Source: a bacterium (GTDB lineage: Bacteria > Zhuqueibacterota > QNDG01). Taken from it: 47,054 nucleotides of DNA. A program made the translations under genes and the position numbers. Location of the stretch: assembly GCA_021158245.1 (NCBI GenBank), contig JAGGVB010000201.1, forward strand, positions 1 through 47,054. Reading direction: 5' to 3'. Positions within the stretch are counted from its first letter, which is position 1, and every line of letters begins with the position of its first letter. Below the pieces are notes generated by a model. That model had not been told where the DNA came from, searched no databases, and worked only from the letters and a program-made list of their open reading frames with translations. Shown piece after piece: positions 1-7,677 of the stretch.

Positions 1-2
1 AA

Positions 3-848
3 TGGGGCGATACTGATATCTGTTGCGCCTTGTCTGATTTCAATATCGATGCCAAAATGAACGGGGCGTACATTGCCATGGGTCTGCTGTACGGCGAAGG
101 CGATTTTAAGAAATCCATGGAAATCAGCACGCGCTGCGGAGGCGACTCTGACTGCAATCCATCAAACTGTTCGGGAGTGATGGGAATTATCCTCGGCTAT
201 GACCGTATTCCGGCTGAGTGGACCCGGTATATTGATGACATCTCGGATTCGACTTTTATCTATACCGATTACTCATTCAATAAAGCAGTAGAGAGAACCC
301 TGCACTATGCGAAAGAATTGATTATTAAAAACGGCGGCAGAATTGAAGACGGGAACTGTTATATCAAGATTCAGAAACCCAAAGCAGCAAAGTATGAGAA
401 ATCCTTCCCCAATATGAAGCCCAAATTTAAAGTGACCATTGAAGATGAAAACTGCTGGAAATGGAAGGGAAACTGGAAGGTAATCAAAGAGCCCATTGAG
501 TGGGGTTATAAAGAACCGCAGATGCAGGCCTCGGAGAAAGGTTCTGAAGTAGATTTTACATTTGAAGGTACCGGTGCGGTGATTATGGGGAGGTTTGATA
601 AAGACTGCGGTAAAGCTGATGTGTATGTGGACGGTGAATTCGCGAGAACTATTGACAACTACTATTATGTGATGAAATGGGGTGCGGGAGACGGCTGGCT
701 TAACGGCGCACATCTCTTTCATGTAATTAATCTGGATCACGGTTCCCATACGATCAAAATGATCATTAATGGAGAAAAGAACGAAAAATCTTCAGGCACG
801 AAACTGAAAATCGCGAGGGCAATTGTTTATGATCAAATAAATAAATGA
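3..848 (+). CDS. ADP-ribosylglycohydrolase-fold protein, 5'-truncated by window
   Basis: The reading frame is open to the left edge, so only the C-terminal part (about 281 codons) is visible. Its first half carries the C-terminal metal-binding region of the ADP-ribosylglycohydrolase (ARH/DraG) fold: DAKMNGAYIAMGLLYG followed by RCGGDSDCNPS, where classical members have GGDTDTN. The neighbour at 1157 has the same motif (RCGQDSDCNPS), so the two are paralogues. The last ~90 residues (GTGAVIMGRFDKDCGKADVY onward) look like a small beta-sandwich of the kind appended to secreted glycan-active enzymes; this is inferred from pattern only. Such proteins hydrolyse N- or O-glycosidic bonds to ribose-like sugars using Mg2+, but the substrate here is unknown. 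A secreted location is inferred from the paralogue, because the N-terminus is outside the window. Confidence 0.75.
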   Translation, partial: WGDTDICCALSDFNIDAKMNGAYIAMGLLYGEGDFKKSMEISTRCGGDSDCNPSNCSGVMGIILGYDRIPAEWTRYIDDISDSTFIYTDYSFNKAVERTLHYAKELIIKNGGRIEDGNCYIKIQKPKAAKYEKSFPNMKPKFKVTIEDENCWKWKGNWKVIKEPIEWGYKEPQMQASEKGSEVDFTFEGTGAVIMGRFDKDCGKADVYVDGEFARTIDNYYYVMKWGAGDGWLNGAHLFHVINLDHGSHTIKMIINGEKNEKSSGTKLKIARAIVYDQINK

Positions 849-856
849 GATGTAAA

Positions 857-1068
857 ATGGAAATAAGATACATGTGATTTTGTTTTTACTGGTTCCTTCC
901 ATATTTGCGCAGGACAGGGAAAAAGTAATTCTGTATTGTGATTTGGGAGATGATATAGATGAAAGTAAAAAACCCAACAGCAGTATTGGTATGTATATAA
1001 ATGAAGATGAATTTATAAAAAGAATTATGAAAAGGTATTTGAATCAGAATTTTTATCGAAATAATTGA
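857..1068 (+). pseudogene. Nucleoside-hydrolase-like remnant
   Basis: A GTG-initiated frame at 874 encodes 64 residues: a hydrophobic segment ending in FAQ (signal-peptide-like), then EKVILYCDLGDDIDE. This resembles the N-terminal metal-binding DxDxGxDD strand of inosine-uridine nucleoside hydrolases, normally about 300 residues long. It then passes directly into a short charged tail. An ATG at 857 encodes MEIRYM followed by a stop, one frame away. Joining the two frames would restore a typical signal peptide, so a frameshift plus a large internal deletion is the simplest reading. It may still be expressed as a small secreted peptide. The family assignment rests on one short motif and is tentative. 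Confidence 0.4.
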
Positions 1069-1156
1069 TTAGAATGCACTGGATTTATTACTGCCAGGGG
1101 CCCTTATCTTTGAAAGTAAATAGCGGATGTAATAAAATAAAAAACAGGAGACTATT

Positions 1157-3175
1157 ATGAAGAATCAACATAATTTGAGATTCAGAAGTACGTTTCATAT
1201 GAATTATAGTTTTTTGTTTCAATTTTGGCAAAAAGTGCTGTTTGTTTTCATTCTGCTGTTTGTGGCAGTAACATCAGTGTCTAATGTCCAAGCGCAAAAT
1301 TCTGTTGTTAAGGAGCGGCGTTTAAAGGTTAGTGATTACCGTAACAAGATGATGGCCGGCTGGCTCGGCCAGATGGCAGGTGTTGGCTGGGGGGCTCCCA
1401 CAGAGTTTCGTTATCAAAGCCGTATTATTCCGGAAGGTGAGGTACCTGCGTGGCAGCCCAAAATGGTAAATGTGTGGGACCAGGACGACCTTTATGTTGA
1501 AATGACATTCCTGTGTTCCCTTGAAATGTATGGTTTTGATGTATCAATGCGCCAGGCTGGTATTGACTTTGCCAACAGTAAGTATCAACTATGGCATGCA
1601 AATAATGCCGGCCGTATTAATTTACGTAACGGCATTGCACCGCCCGATTGCGGCCATCCGGAATTCAATAAACATGCGGATGACATTGATTATCAGATTG
1701 AAGCCGATTATTCAGGCTTGATCGCACCGGGACTGCCCAACACTGTTATAGCTCTTGGTGAGAAGTTTGGGCGTTTGATGAATTACGGAGACGGACTGTA
1801 TGGCGGCCAGTTTGTGGGAGGGATGTATGCCGAAGCTTTTTTCGAGAATGATCCCTTAAAAATAGTTAAAGCAGGGCTTAAATGTATTCCATCAGGCAGT
1901 CAATATGCAGAGGCGGTTAGAGATGTGATAAACTGGCACCAGAAGAATCCTGATGACTGGCAGAAAACCTGGCAGCTTATTAATGAAAAATATCACGATA
2001 ATCCGGACTATCGGCGATTTTCCTGCGCAGGGAAGGAGAGTAAATTTGATATTGATGCCAAACTCAACGGAGCATATGTTGTTATGGGATTGCTTTATGG
2101 AAATTGCGATCTTGATCAAACTACCATTATATCGATGAGATGTGGTCAGGATTCCGACTGTAATCCCTCAAGCGCTGCCGGCGTAATTTTTACTACCGTT
2201 GGTTATGATAAACTTCCGAAGCGTTTTATATCAGGGTTGGAACGGGATAAGAAGTTCAGTTATACGGAATATAATTTCCCCATGTTAATTGATGTTTGTG
2301 AGAAACTGGCCAGAGAGACTGTATTACGGGCCGGTGGACGTATTGAGAAGAATGATGATGGAGAAGAAATATTCGTCATTCCGGTTATGGAGGTCAAACC
2401 CGGCAGCCTTGAACAGTGTTGGGAACCCGGCCCAATTGCAGGCACACGTTTTACCAGTAAAGAACTCCCTCAGTTACAATGGAGATGGTTTTTCAGACTG
2501 GCTTTGTGGCTGTTACTTGTTCTGGCCGTATTCGCATTAAAGGAAAACCGTAACCTGAAGGCTTTTTGGATTGTTGTTCCACTGATAACAGTGTTGGTTT
2601 TGAGAGCAATTTTTAGTCAACTCATACCGTCCGACTTTTTTAAAGAGGGTATTGATCCGGTTCTAATCGTTAGCTTTTCAATAGGAATAGGTCTGTTGTT
2701 TTTACTTGGAGAAAAAATTGCACGATTCAAATGGATTGTTCCTTTTGGCTTGGCTATTGTGGTTTTTGCTGCAGCGGGACTCATTGGGACAATGGACACT
2801 TGTAAAGGTTTTTATGATGGAGCAGCAAAGACATTTTTTGCAACTTATTTTTCCTGGGCAGCGACACTGCTGTTGGGGGTAACATTCACATCTTTTCTTT
2901 GCCGTAAACGGTATAGTAATAAACGTTTTCTTCTTTTTATGCTGATGTGGACCATAATCTTAAAAATCATTTTAGATACAGCCGTTGCCGCCAGTACATG
3001 GGGTTTTGCTATTTTATCTGCATATTTTATTTGGATACTTATTCTTAGTTTTGTGATGGGTATTGTACAGTATCTGTTTATGCTGCCTTTCTGGATACTG
3101 GCATTCAAAAATAAGATTTATAATCAACGATTTCGAAATTATCTCAAGTTGCCGGAAGATAATCAGTCAAAATAA
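1157..3175 (+). CDS. ADP-ribosylglycohydrolase-fold enzyme with C-terminal multi-pass membrane domain
   Basis: The protein has 672 residues. The ATG at 1157 follows an AGGAG six bases upstream. Residues ~25-47 are a hydrophobic export signal ending VQAQ. Residues ~55-430 are an ARH-fold catalytic domain: an N-terminal acidic metal site (VWDQDDLYVEMTFL, canonical WxDDT-like) and a C-terminal site (RCGQDSDCNPS). From ~440 to ~655 there are about seven or eight strongly hydrophobic segments. The enzyme is therefore probably tethered to the inner membrane with its catalytic domain in the periplasm. ARH-fold proteins cleave ADP-ribosyl or related ribosidic bonds; the substrate here is not shown by the sequence. 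A substrate yielding a ribose-like pentose would fit the ribokinase and BMC genes downstream, which is inference. The membrane extension is atypical for the family. Confidence 0.75.
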   Translation: MKNQHNLRFRSTFHMNYSFLFQFWQKVLFVFILLFVAVTSVSNVQAQNSVVKERRLKVSDYRNKMMAGWLGQMAGVGWGAPTEFRYQSRIIPEGEVPAWQPKMVNVWDQDDLYVEMTFLCSLEMYGFDVSMRQAGIDFANSKYQLWHANNAGRINLRNGIAPPDCGHPEFNKHADDIDYQIEADYSGLIAPGLPNTVIALGEKFGRLMNYGDGLYGGQFVGGMYAEAFFENDPLKIVKAGLKCIPSGSQYAEAVRDVINWHQKNPDDWQKTWQLINEKYHDNPDYRRFSCAGKESKFDIDAKLNGAYVVMGLLYGNCDLDQTTIISMRCGQDSDCNPSSAAGVIFTTVGYDKLPKRFISGLERDKKFSYTEYNFPMLIDVCEKLARETVLRAGGRIEKNDDGEEIFVIPVMEVKPGSLEQCWEPGPIAGTRFTSKELPQLQWRWFFRLALWLLLVLAVFALKENRNLKAFWIVVPLITVLVLRAIFSQLIPSDFFKEGIDPVLIVSFSIGIGLLFLLGEKIARFKWIVPFGLAIVVFAAAGLIGTMDTCKGFYDGAAKTFFATYFSWAATLLLGVTFTSFLCRKRYSNKRFLLFMLMWTIILKIILDTAVAASTWGFAILSAYFIWILILSFVMGIVQYLFMLPFWILAFKNKIYNQRFRNYLKLPEDNQSK

Positions 3176-3228
3176 TATGTTTTTTTGAGTATTATTAATG
3201 GAGCTTTTTTTAGACCGGAGAAATTAAA

Positions 3229-5463
3229 ATGAATAATAAGTTATATCTGGTTTGTTTAGGAATTTTAATAGGAATACACACCCTTTCATTCGGTGCTGAT
3301 GTGAGAATTAAGGCAATCCCCAATGAATCGACACCCAGAACAATTATACTTGAAAATGATAGTTTGTCCATGACCATTTCACTGGATTGGAAGCTGAGTG
3401 TTAAGTCCTTAAAATTCAAAAAGAAAAATATTGAACTGATACAATCAAATACGCCCATGCCTCTTATTGGTATTGAAAACCAATGGACTCTTTTTAATGT
3501 AGGATTTGGTATACGGAACGTTTCAATTCAACGAAATAAAGAGTTTTCTACTGTACTTATTCATGCATACTCCAATTATCTGGAAAATCCCTTCCACATT
3601 TTCGTACAACTCAGCATTGGTGAGACTCCGGAGATCAAAGCGAAGATATGGTTGGTGGATCATTTTAAAAAGGGCTTTTCAGACATTTACAGAGGTGGTA
3701 AAACAACTGTTGTTCCTGGAATTCCGTGGCTGTCTTTTATCTCGCCTAATCCTGGCGGAGTAAGGAGAATATTATACCCGACAGGAGATGGGTATTTACT
3801 CACAAGTGTGTCTGAAAAGCTGATGGGAAATTATCACCCTGTGCATGAATGGGAGCGTCCTCCGGAGCCCGGGCCTGTGAGGTTGCACTTTATTGAAGGA
3901 GGACCTGAGATACCAACGACTGTTGAATTCCCCAAACTTGATATGGGTGTTTTTGTCTATCGAGAGAAATCGGATATTCCATGGCACTTTGGCTCTATAG
4001 AAAAAGCTCTCTGGCCGTCACACATAATGCAAGTAGCCAAAGGCGATACAATACATATATTTGAAGGTATTCTTGGAATTTTTGAAGGTGATTGGCATAA
4101 ATCATATACCTGGCTAAAAAACCGCATTAGAAATAAATTTGATTTTACATATTACAAAAGGCCAGGTTACAAGAAATTCCGAAAGGATTTTCTGGCATAT
4201 TTCTCGTTTGCCTATAATCATATGATTTATGATCCTTGGGAAAACCGTTTTACACCTGAAAGATTCCTGAATAAAGCAAAGCGTGAATTCGGCGGAATTG
4301 ATCAATACTGGTTCTGGCATTCCTACCCGAGAGTCGGCGTAGATCCAAGAGATCAATTTGACCTTTATTATGATCTGCCGGGAGGTATAAAAGGATTTAA
4401 AAATTTTGTTGCCACTTTCCATTCAATGGGGACCCATGTATTTTTACCTTACAACCCATGGGATGTAATTCGGAAACGAAAAGATATGTATAAAAAACAG
4501 GCTGAAATCCTGGGCGCTGTTGATGCTGATGGGCTGCATTTGGATACTATGGATAAAGCGAGTCTTTCTCTTCGCACCGAGATTGATAAGTACAACCCTG
4601 AAGCACAGTTTGTCACTGAGGGCAGGCCGTCCATTGAAGGTTTGCAATTTACAACAGAAAGTTTTGACCATCCGGGCCATTCCCGCACTATGCCTGTTGT
4701 AGATCTTTTACGGTTTATTATTCCTGAACATCAGGTATTTAAGATTGTGAGGTGGGACCGCAACCGCAGGCCGCTGATTTATAACGCCCTATTCAATGCC
4801 ACCGGATATGCGGTATGGGAAGATGTTTTTGGAGAGATGAATTTACCGCCGTGGGACGAAAATATTTTGATCAGCCGATACAATCGCATTATGCACGATT
4901 TTGTCCGTGCAGTCACCTCGAATAATGTAATGCCCCTCATTCCAACTTTGCGAAAGGATCTTTTTGTAAATGGATTTTTTACTAATGAAATGTACCTTTA
5001 CACACTGTATCAAACACAACGTGACAGCGTATCTCATTTCTTTGATAACCGTATGATTGGTCCTTTGTTTTGCGTAAACTTACCTGACGATTGGCATATT
5101 GTTGATGTGTGGAACAAACGGCCTGTTGAAATTCGAAAGATCAAAGGGAAAAAATGTGCTTTTTTACCACAGGAAATGCCTGAAGAAGCAGGTTGCTTTG
5201 TGGCAATGCCCAAGAGGATACAGGTATCGCAAAAGAATGGAAAATGGATTGCCCAAATACCAGGAGGTACATCAGGTACACTTGAATTAATCGGCATTGA
5301 TATTACAAAAAGAAACATTAAAGGTCCTGAAGTAACTGCCGATAGTCTGCTTATATTTGATCTGAATAGTGTTAAAAAAAGTACTGATGGGTATGTAATG
5401 ATCCAATATCGCAATGACAATAAGGAGGTGAAGGATGTTGCGCTGGTCAAAGTTGGTTATTAA
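3229..5463 (+). CDS. Secreted TIM-barrel glycosidase candidate (copy A)
   Basis: The protein has 744 residues and starts with a signal peptide (residues 1-23, ending SFGA). The N-terminal ~250 residues look like a beta-sandwich. The central part reads like an (alpha/beta)8 barrel of the GH31/GH36/DUF6259 kind, with strand motifs WHSYPRVGVDPRDQFDL, LPYNPWD and DADGLHLDTM. By analogy D439 (in LHLDTM) would be the nucleophile and E464 (in FVTEGRP) the acid/base; both are conserved in the paralogue at 27071 as D456 and E481. A small C-terminal beta domain follows. I cannot assign a GH family or substrate from the sequence alone. The start at 3229 has an upstream GGAG. The 3' end overlaps the next gene by 29 bp, suggesting translational coupling. 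Confidence 0.7.
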   Translation: MNNKLYLVCLGILIGIHTLSFGADVRIKAIPNESTPRTIILENDSLSMTISLDWKLSVKSLKFKKKNIELIQSNTPMPLIGIENQWTLFNVGFGIRNVSIQRNKEFSTVLIHAYSNYLENPFHIFVQLSIGETPEIKAKIWLVDHFKKGFSDIYRGGKTTVVPGIPWLSFISPNPGGVRRILYPTGDGYLLTSVSEKLMGNYHPVHEWERPPEPGPVRLHFIEGGPEIPTTVEFPKLDMGVFVYREKSDIPWHFGSIEKALWPSHIMQVAKGDTIHIFEGILGIFEGDWHKSYTWLKNRIRNKFDFTYYKRPGYKKFRKDFLAYFSFAYNHMIYDPWENRFTPERFLNKAKREFGGIDQYWFWHSYPRVGVDPRDQFDLYYDLPGGIKGFKNFVATFHSMGTHVFLPYNPWDVIRKRKDMYKKQAEILGAVDADGLHLDTMDKASLSLRTEIDKYNPEAQFVTEGRPSIEGLQFTTESFDHPGHSRTMPVVDLLRFIIPEHQVFKIVRWDRNRRPLIYNALFNATGYAVWEDVFGEMNLPPWDENILISRYNRIMHDFVRAVTSNNVMPLIPTLRKDLFVNGFFTNEMYLYTLYQTQRDSVSHFFDNRMIGPLFCVNLPDDWHIVDVWNKRPVEIRKIKGKKCAFLPQEMPEEAGCFVAMPKRIQVSQKNGKWIAQIPGGTSGTLELIGIDITKRNIKGPEVTADSLLIFDLNSVKKSTDGYVMIQYRNDNKEVKDVALVKVGY

Positions 5464-6313
5464 TAGCAATCTTTTGATTGCCCTTTTGTTTTTCTACACT
5501 CTCCCGTTAAAGAGCCAGAATGCACCAAAAGAGATGGTGCTTGTACCAAGAACAAAATTTCATTTTATTCAGGTCAATCGATGGCGTGAGGGGCTGCAAT
5601 TATTACCTTATAAAGAAGGCCCTATTGGTGATGCCTATGTTGACGAATATGAAATTCAAATTGATTCATTTTATATTGATAAATATGAAGTGACAAATAA
5701 AGAATACAAAGAATTTCTTGATAAGTCAGGTTACAAACCAAAATGGCCGATGAATTTTCTTAAACATTGGAAAAATGGTAAAATTCCGAAAGGAAAAGAA
5801 AATTATCCAGTTGTTTATGTTGACTATTGGGATGCAGAGGCTTACGCAAAATGGGCGGGCAAAGACCTTCCCACTGAAGCACAATGGCAATATGCTGCTC
5901 AGGGTACAGATGGGCGCATTTTCCCATGGGGGGATAAATGGAATCCGAAAAAGGCCAACGTGAATTCGAATGGTACGAAACCCGTTGGTTCCTATCCAAA
6001 AGGAGCAAGTCCGTTTGGTGTGTTGGATATGGCAGGTAATGTGGCGGAGATGACTGATAGTTTCCAAGATGATGGCTGGCACTGGTTTTCTTATATTCGG
6101 GGAGGCAGTTGGTTTCAATCATTCGGAAGCTTATGGTACATGGAAAATGGCGTTGTGACCAACCGGCAGCGATTAAAATTTTGGTGGTTAAATCCTGGAT
6201 TTAACCGTTCATCAGCTATTGGATTTCGTTGTGTTAAAAAAATGAGATAATATCTAAGGCTAAATCCAGGTAATAAATGTTATAGTTAGTGAAAAAGGAT
6301 TAATTGTATTATA
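5371..6313 (+). repeat. Direct repeat, copy A (end of glycosidase gene + SUMF1 gene + 3' flank)
   Basis: This segment pairs with 29264-30206 at a constant offset of 23,893 bp. Positions 5371-5473 are identical over 103 nt to 29264-29366, and 5727-5820 are identical over 94 nt to 29620-29713. The 3' noncoding flank is nearly identical to 6313, beyond which the copies are unrelated. Between the identical tracts the genes are clearly diverged, a mosaic typical of gene conversion. Confidence 0.9.
5435..6250 (+). CDS. Secreted SUMF1/FGE-fold protein lacking FGE cysteines (copy A)
   Basis: The protein has 271 residues. It has an N-terminal hydrophobic signal, then the C-type-lectin-like fold of the formylglycine-generating-enzyme/sulfatase-modifying-factor family: MVLVP start, DKYEVTNKEYKEFL, LPTEAQWQYAAQG, GVLDMAGNVAEM, IRGGSW, and a GFRCVKK end. 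In true FGE a redox cysteine pair lies just after RGGS; here that stretch (RGGSWFQSFGSLW) has no cysteine, so sulfatase activation is unlikely, and no sulfatase gene is in the window. A binding or accessory role beside the overlapping glycosidase is inferred from the duplicated pairing. The ATG at 5435 sits after GGAGGTGA inside the end of the upstream gene, which explains the overlap. Confidence 0.85.
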   Translation: MLRWSKLVINSNLLIALLFFYTLPLKSQNAPKEMVLVPRTKFHFIQVNRWREGLQLLPYKEGPIGDAYVDEYEIQIDSFYIDKYEVTNKEYKEFLDKSGYKPKWPMNFLKHWKNGKIPKGKENYPVVYVDYWDAEAYAKWAGKDLPTEAQWQYAAQGTDGRIFPWGDKWNPKKANVNSNGTKPVGSYPKGASPFGVLDMAGNVAEMTDSFQDDGWHWFSYIRGGSWFQSFGSLWYMENGVVTNRQRLKFWWLNPGFNRSSAIGFRCVKKMR

Positions 6314-6400
6314 TCTCCCGTCTTTATGGTTACATCTATTATAAGGCAACGACTAATTTATGAAAAAGTTCAATTCCTCTAAAGTTACTTTATTTATGAG

Positions 6401-6418
6401 TCAATGCGCTCAATGCGC
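6401..6418 (+). repeat. Tandem 9-bp repeat upstream of the regulator promoter
   Basis: TCAATGCGC occurs twice head to tail, followed by a GC-rich run, in an otherwise AT-rich gap. It lies 25 bp upstream of the -35 box at 6444. It could be an operator half-site array; no function is shown. Confidence 0.4.
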
Positions 6419-6443
6419 GGGGGCCGGAATATTAATTTTTTGC

Positions 6444-6472
6444 TTGACAAATGGAAAAGTATTTTTTATATT
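6444..6472 (+). promoter_or_regulatory. Sigma70-type promoter for the SorC-family regulator
   Basis: A consensus -35 TTGACA (6444-6449), a 17-bp spacer and a -10 TATATT (6467-6472). The start codon is about 47 nt past the expected transcription start. No clear Shine-Dalgarno precedes the ATG at 6527. Confidence 0.75.
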
Positions 6473-6526
6473 ATTCCTGTTGTGAACAGAATTTCAACTT
6501 ACAAGAACAAATGATCGCTAATAAAA

Positions 6527-7483
6527 ATGCCATACGTAACAAAAGAAGATGAAGAACTAATAGAAATCTCCCGACTTTATTATGATCACAATTTTAGTCA
6601 GTTAGAGATTGCAAAAAAGTTGGGTATTTCACGGCCAGCTGTTTCTCGTTTGTTGCAAAAAGCCCGAGACAAAGGAATAGTTAAAATAAAAATATGCGAT
6701 CCATCTGATCATGGGACAAAACTTGAAAATAGAATTAAGGATAAATTCAAATTAAGAAAAGTAATTATAGTGCCTAATGAAGGTGTGGACACAAAAGTGA
6801 TTAAGCGGCGTTTAGGTGAAGCAGCAGCAAAATATTTGGATTCTTTATTAACTGAAAATATTATTCTTGGAGTGTCATGGGGTACAACCATGAGAGAAGT
6901 TATTAAGTATTTGAAACCGCGGCCAATAAAAGGAATGATTGTTGTCCAATTGAACGGAGGTGTTGCAAAAGCAGTATATGATACTCATTCCAGTGAGATT
7001 GCAATGAAGATTGGGGAGAACTACCATGCAATACCTTTTCTGATGACATTGCCTGCAATATTTGATGATAGTTCTCTAAAAAAGGCTATTATGAATGATA
7101 AAAATATTTCTCACCAATTGAAGTTGGCTAGTCAAGTTTCGGTAGCGATGTTTACAGTGGGTGCTTTTAATCGTGAATCCGTTTTAGTGTTGGCAGATTA
7201 TTTTGAACCTAATGAAGTTAATTATTTGCTAAAAAAAAGAGCAGTTGGTGATATCTGTTCTAGGATTATTGATGAAAATGGAAAAATTTGTTGGAAAGAG
7301 TTAAATGACAGAACCATTGGAATTGAAATCGAAGAGTTACGAAAAAAAGAATTTTCTATTGCAGTTGCTGGAGGTAAGGAAAAATTAAAGGCCATTTATG
7401 CAGCGTTACTTGGAAAATATTTTAATGTGCTAATCACAGATGAATGGGTTGCTACTGAAATATTAAAATTATCGAGCAATTAA
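6527..7483 (+). CDS. SorC/DeoR(Bsu)-family transcriptional regulator
   Basis: The protein has 318 residues, the usual length for this family. Residues ~18-55 form a helix-turn-helix (LEIAKKLGISRPAVSRLLQK). The rest is the SorC sugar-phosphate-binding domain, with GVSWGTTMREV and VQLNGGVAKAV typical of its sugar-isomerase-like fold. Family members bind phosphorylated sugars; Bacillus subtilis DeoR, a SorC-family protein, responds to deoxyribose-5-phosphate. This fits the DeoC-containing operon that starts 195 bp downstream on the same strand. The likely role is local control of the BMC operon. GAACAAATG-type repeats occur before this gene and before the operon and may be its sites. Family confidence is high; the effector is inferred. 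Confidence 0.9.
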   Translation: MPYVTKEDEELIEISRLYYDHNFSQLEIAKKLGISRPAVSRLLQKARDKGIVKIKICDPSDHGTKLENRIKDKFKLRKVIIVPNEGVDTKVIKRRLGEAAAKYLDSLLTENIILGVSWGTTMREVIKYLKPRPIKGMIVVQLNGGVAKAVYDTHSSEIAMKIGENYHAIPFLMTLPAIFDDSSLKKAIMNDKNISHQLKLASQVSVAMFTVGAFNRESVLVLADYFEPNEVNYLLKKRAVGDICSRIIDENGKICWKELNDRTIGIEIEELRKKEFSIAVAGGKEKLKAIYAALLGKYFNVLITDEWVATEILKLSSN

Positions 7484-7576
7484 TAAATATTCTTAGTCAC
7501 AGGAGAAATATAAATAAGAGGTTATTGTTTATTTGTTAAATTAAAAGAAAAAGGTATAATTTTTTTTAAATTAGAA

Positions 7577-7608
7577 TGAACAAATGTTTTTGAGTGCTGA
7601 ACATATGT
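7577..7608 (+). promoter_or_regulatory. Paired 11-bp repeats, candidate SorC-family operator
   Basis: TGAACAAATGT (7577-7587) and TGAACATATGT (7598-7608) differ at one base and start 21 bp apart, two helical turns. A related GAACAAATG is at 6505-6513, just before the regulator gene, and AACATATGT recurs at 13414-13422 inside another promoter spacer. Confidence 0.5.
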
Positions 7609-7620
7609 AATGGATATAAT
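7590..7620 (+). promoter_or_regulatory. Suboptimal sigma70-type promoter for the GH116-BMC operon
   Basis: TTGAGT (7590-7595) and a perfect TATAAT (7615-7620) are separated by 19 bp, longer than optimal. The second candidate operator repeat lies in the spacer, which suggests a controlled promoter. Confidence 0.45.
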
Positions 7621-7677
7621 TTTGAAATTGTAAAATTAATTTAAGAATCGAGATTTATTGTTCGTGAGGTGGCCAAG

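Noticed and set aside
273-749. 158-residue ORF on the minus strand
   Set aside because: It lies wholly antisense to the ARH-fold coding frame, has no ribosome site and no recognisable motif.
5726-6122. Minus-strand ORFs across the SUMF1 gene, repeated in copy B at 29496-30015
   Set aside because: They recur only because the sense gene is duplicated; no promoter or ribosome site is seen.
5435-6250. Sulfatase-activating FGE
   Set aside because: The cysteine pair after RGGS is missing and no sulfatase is encoded nearby.
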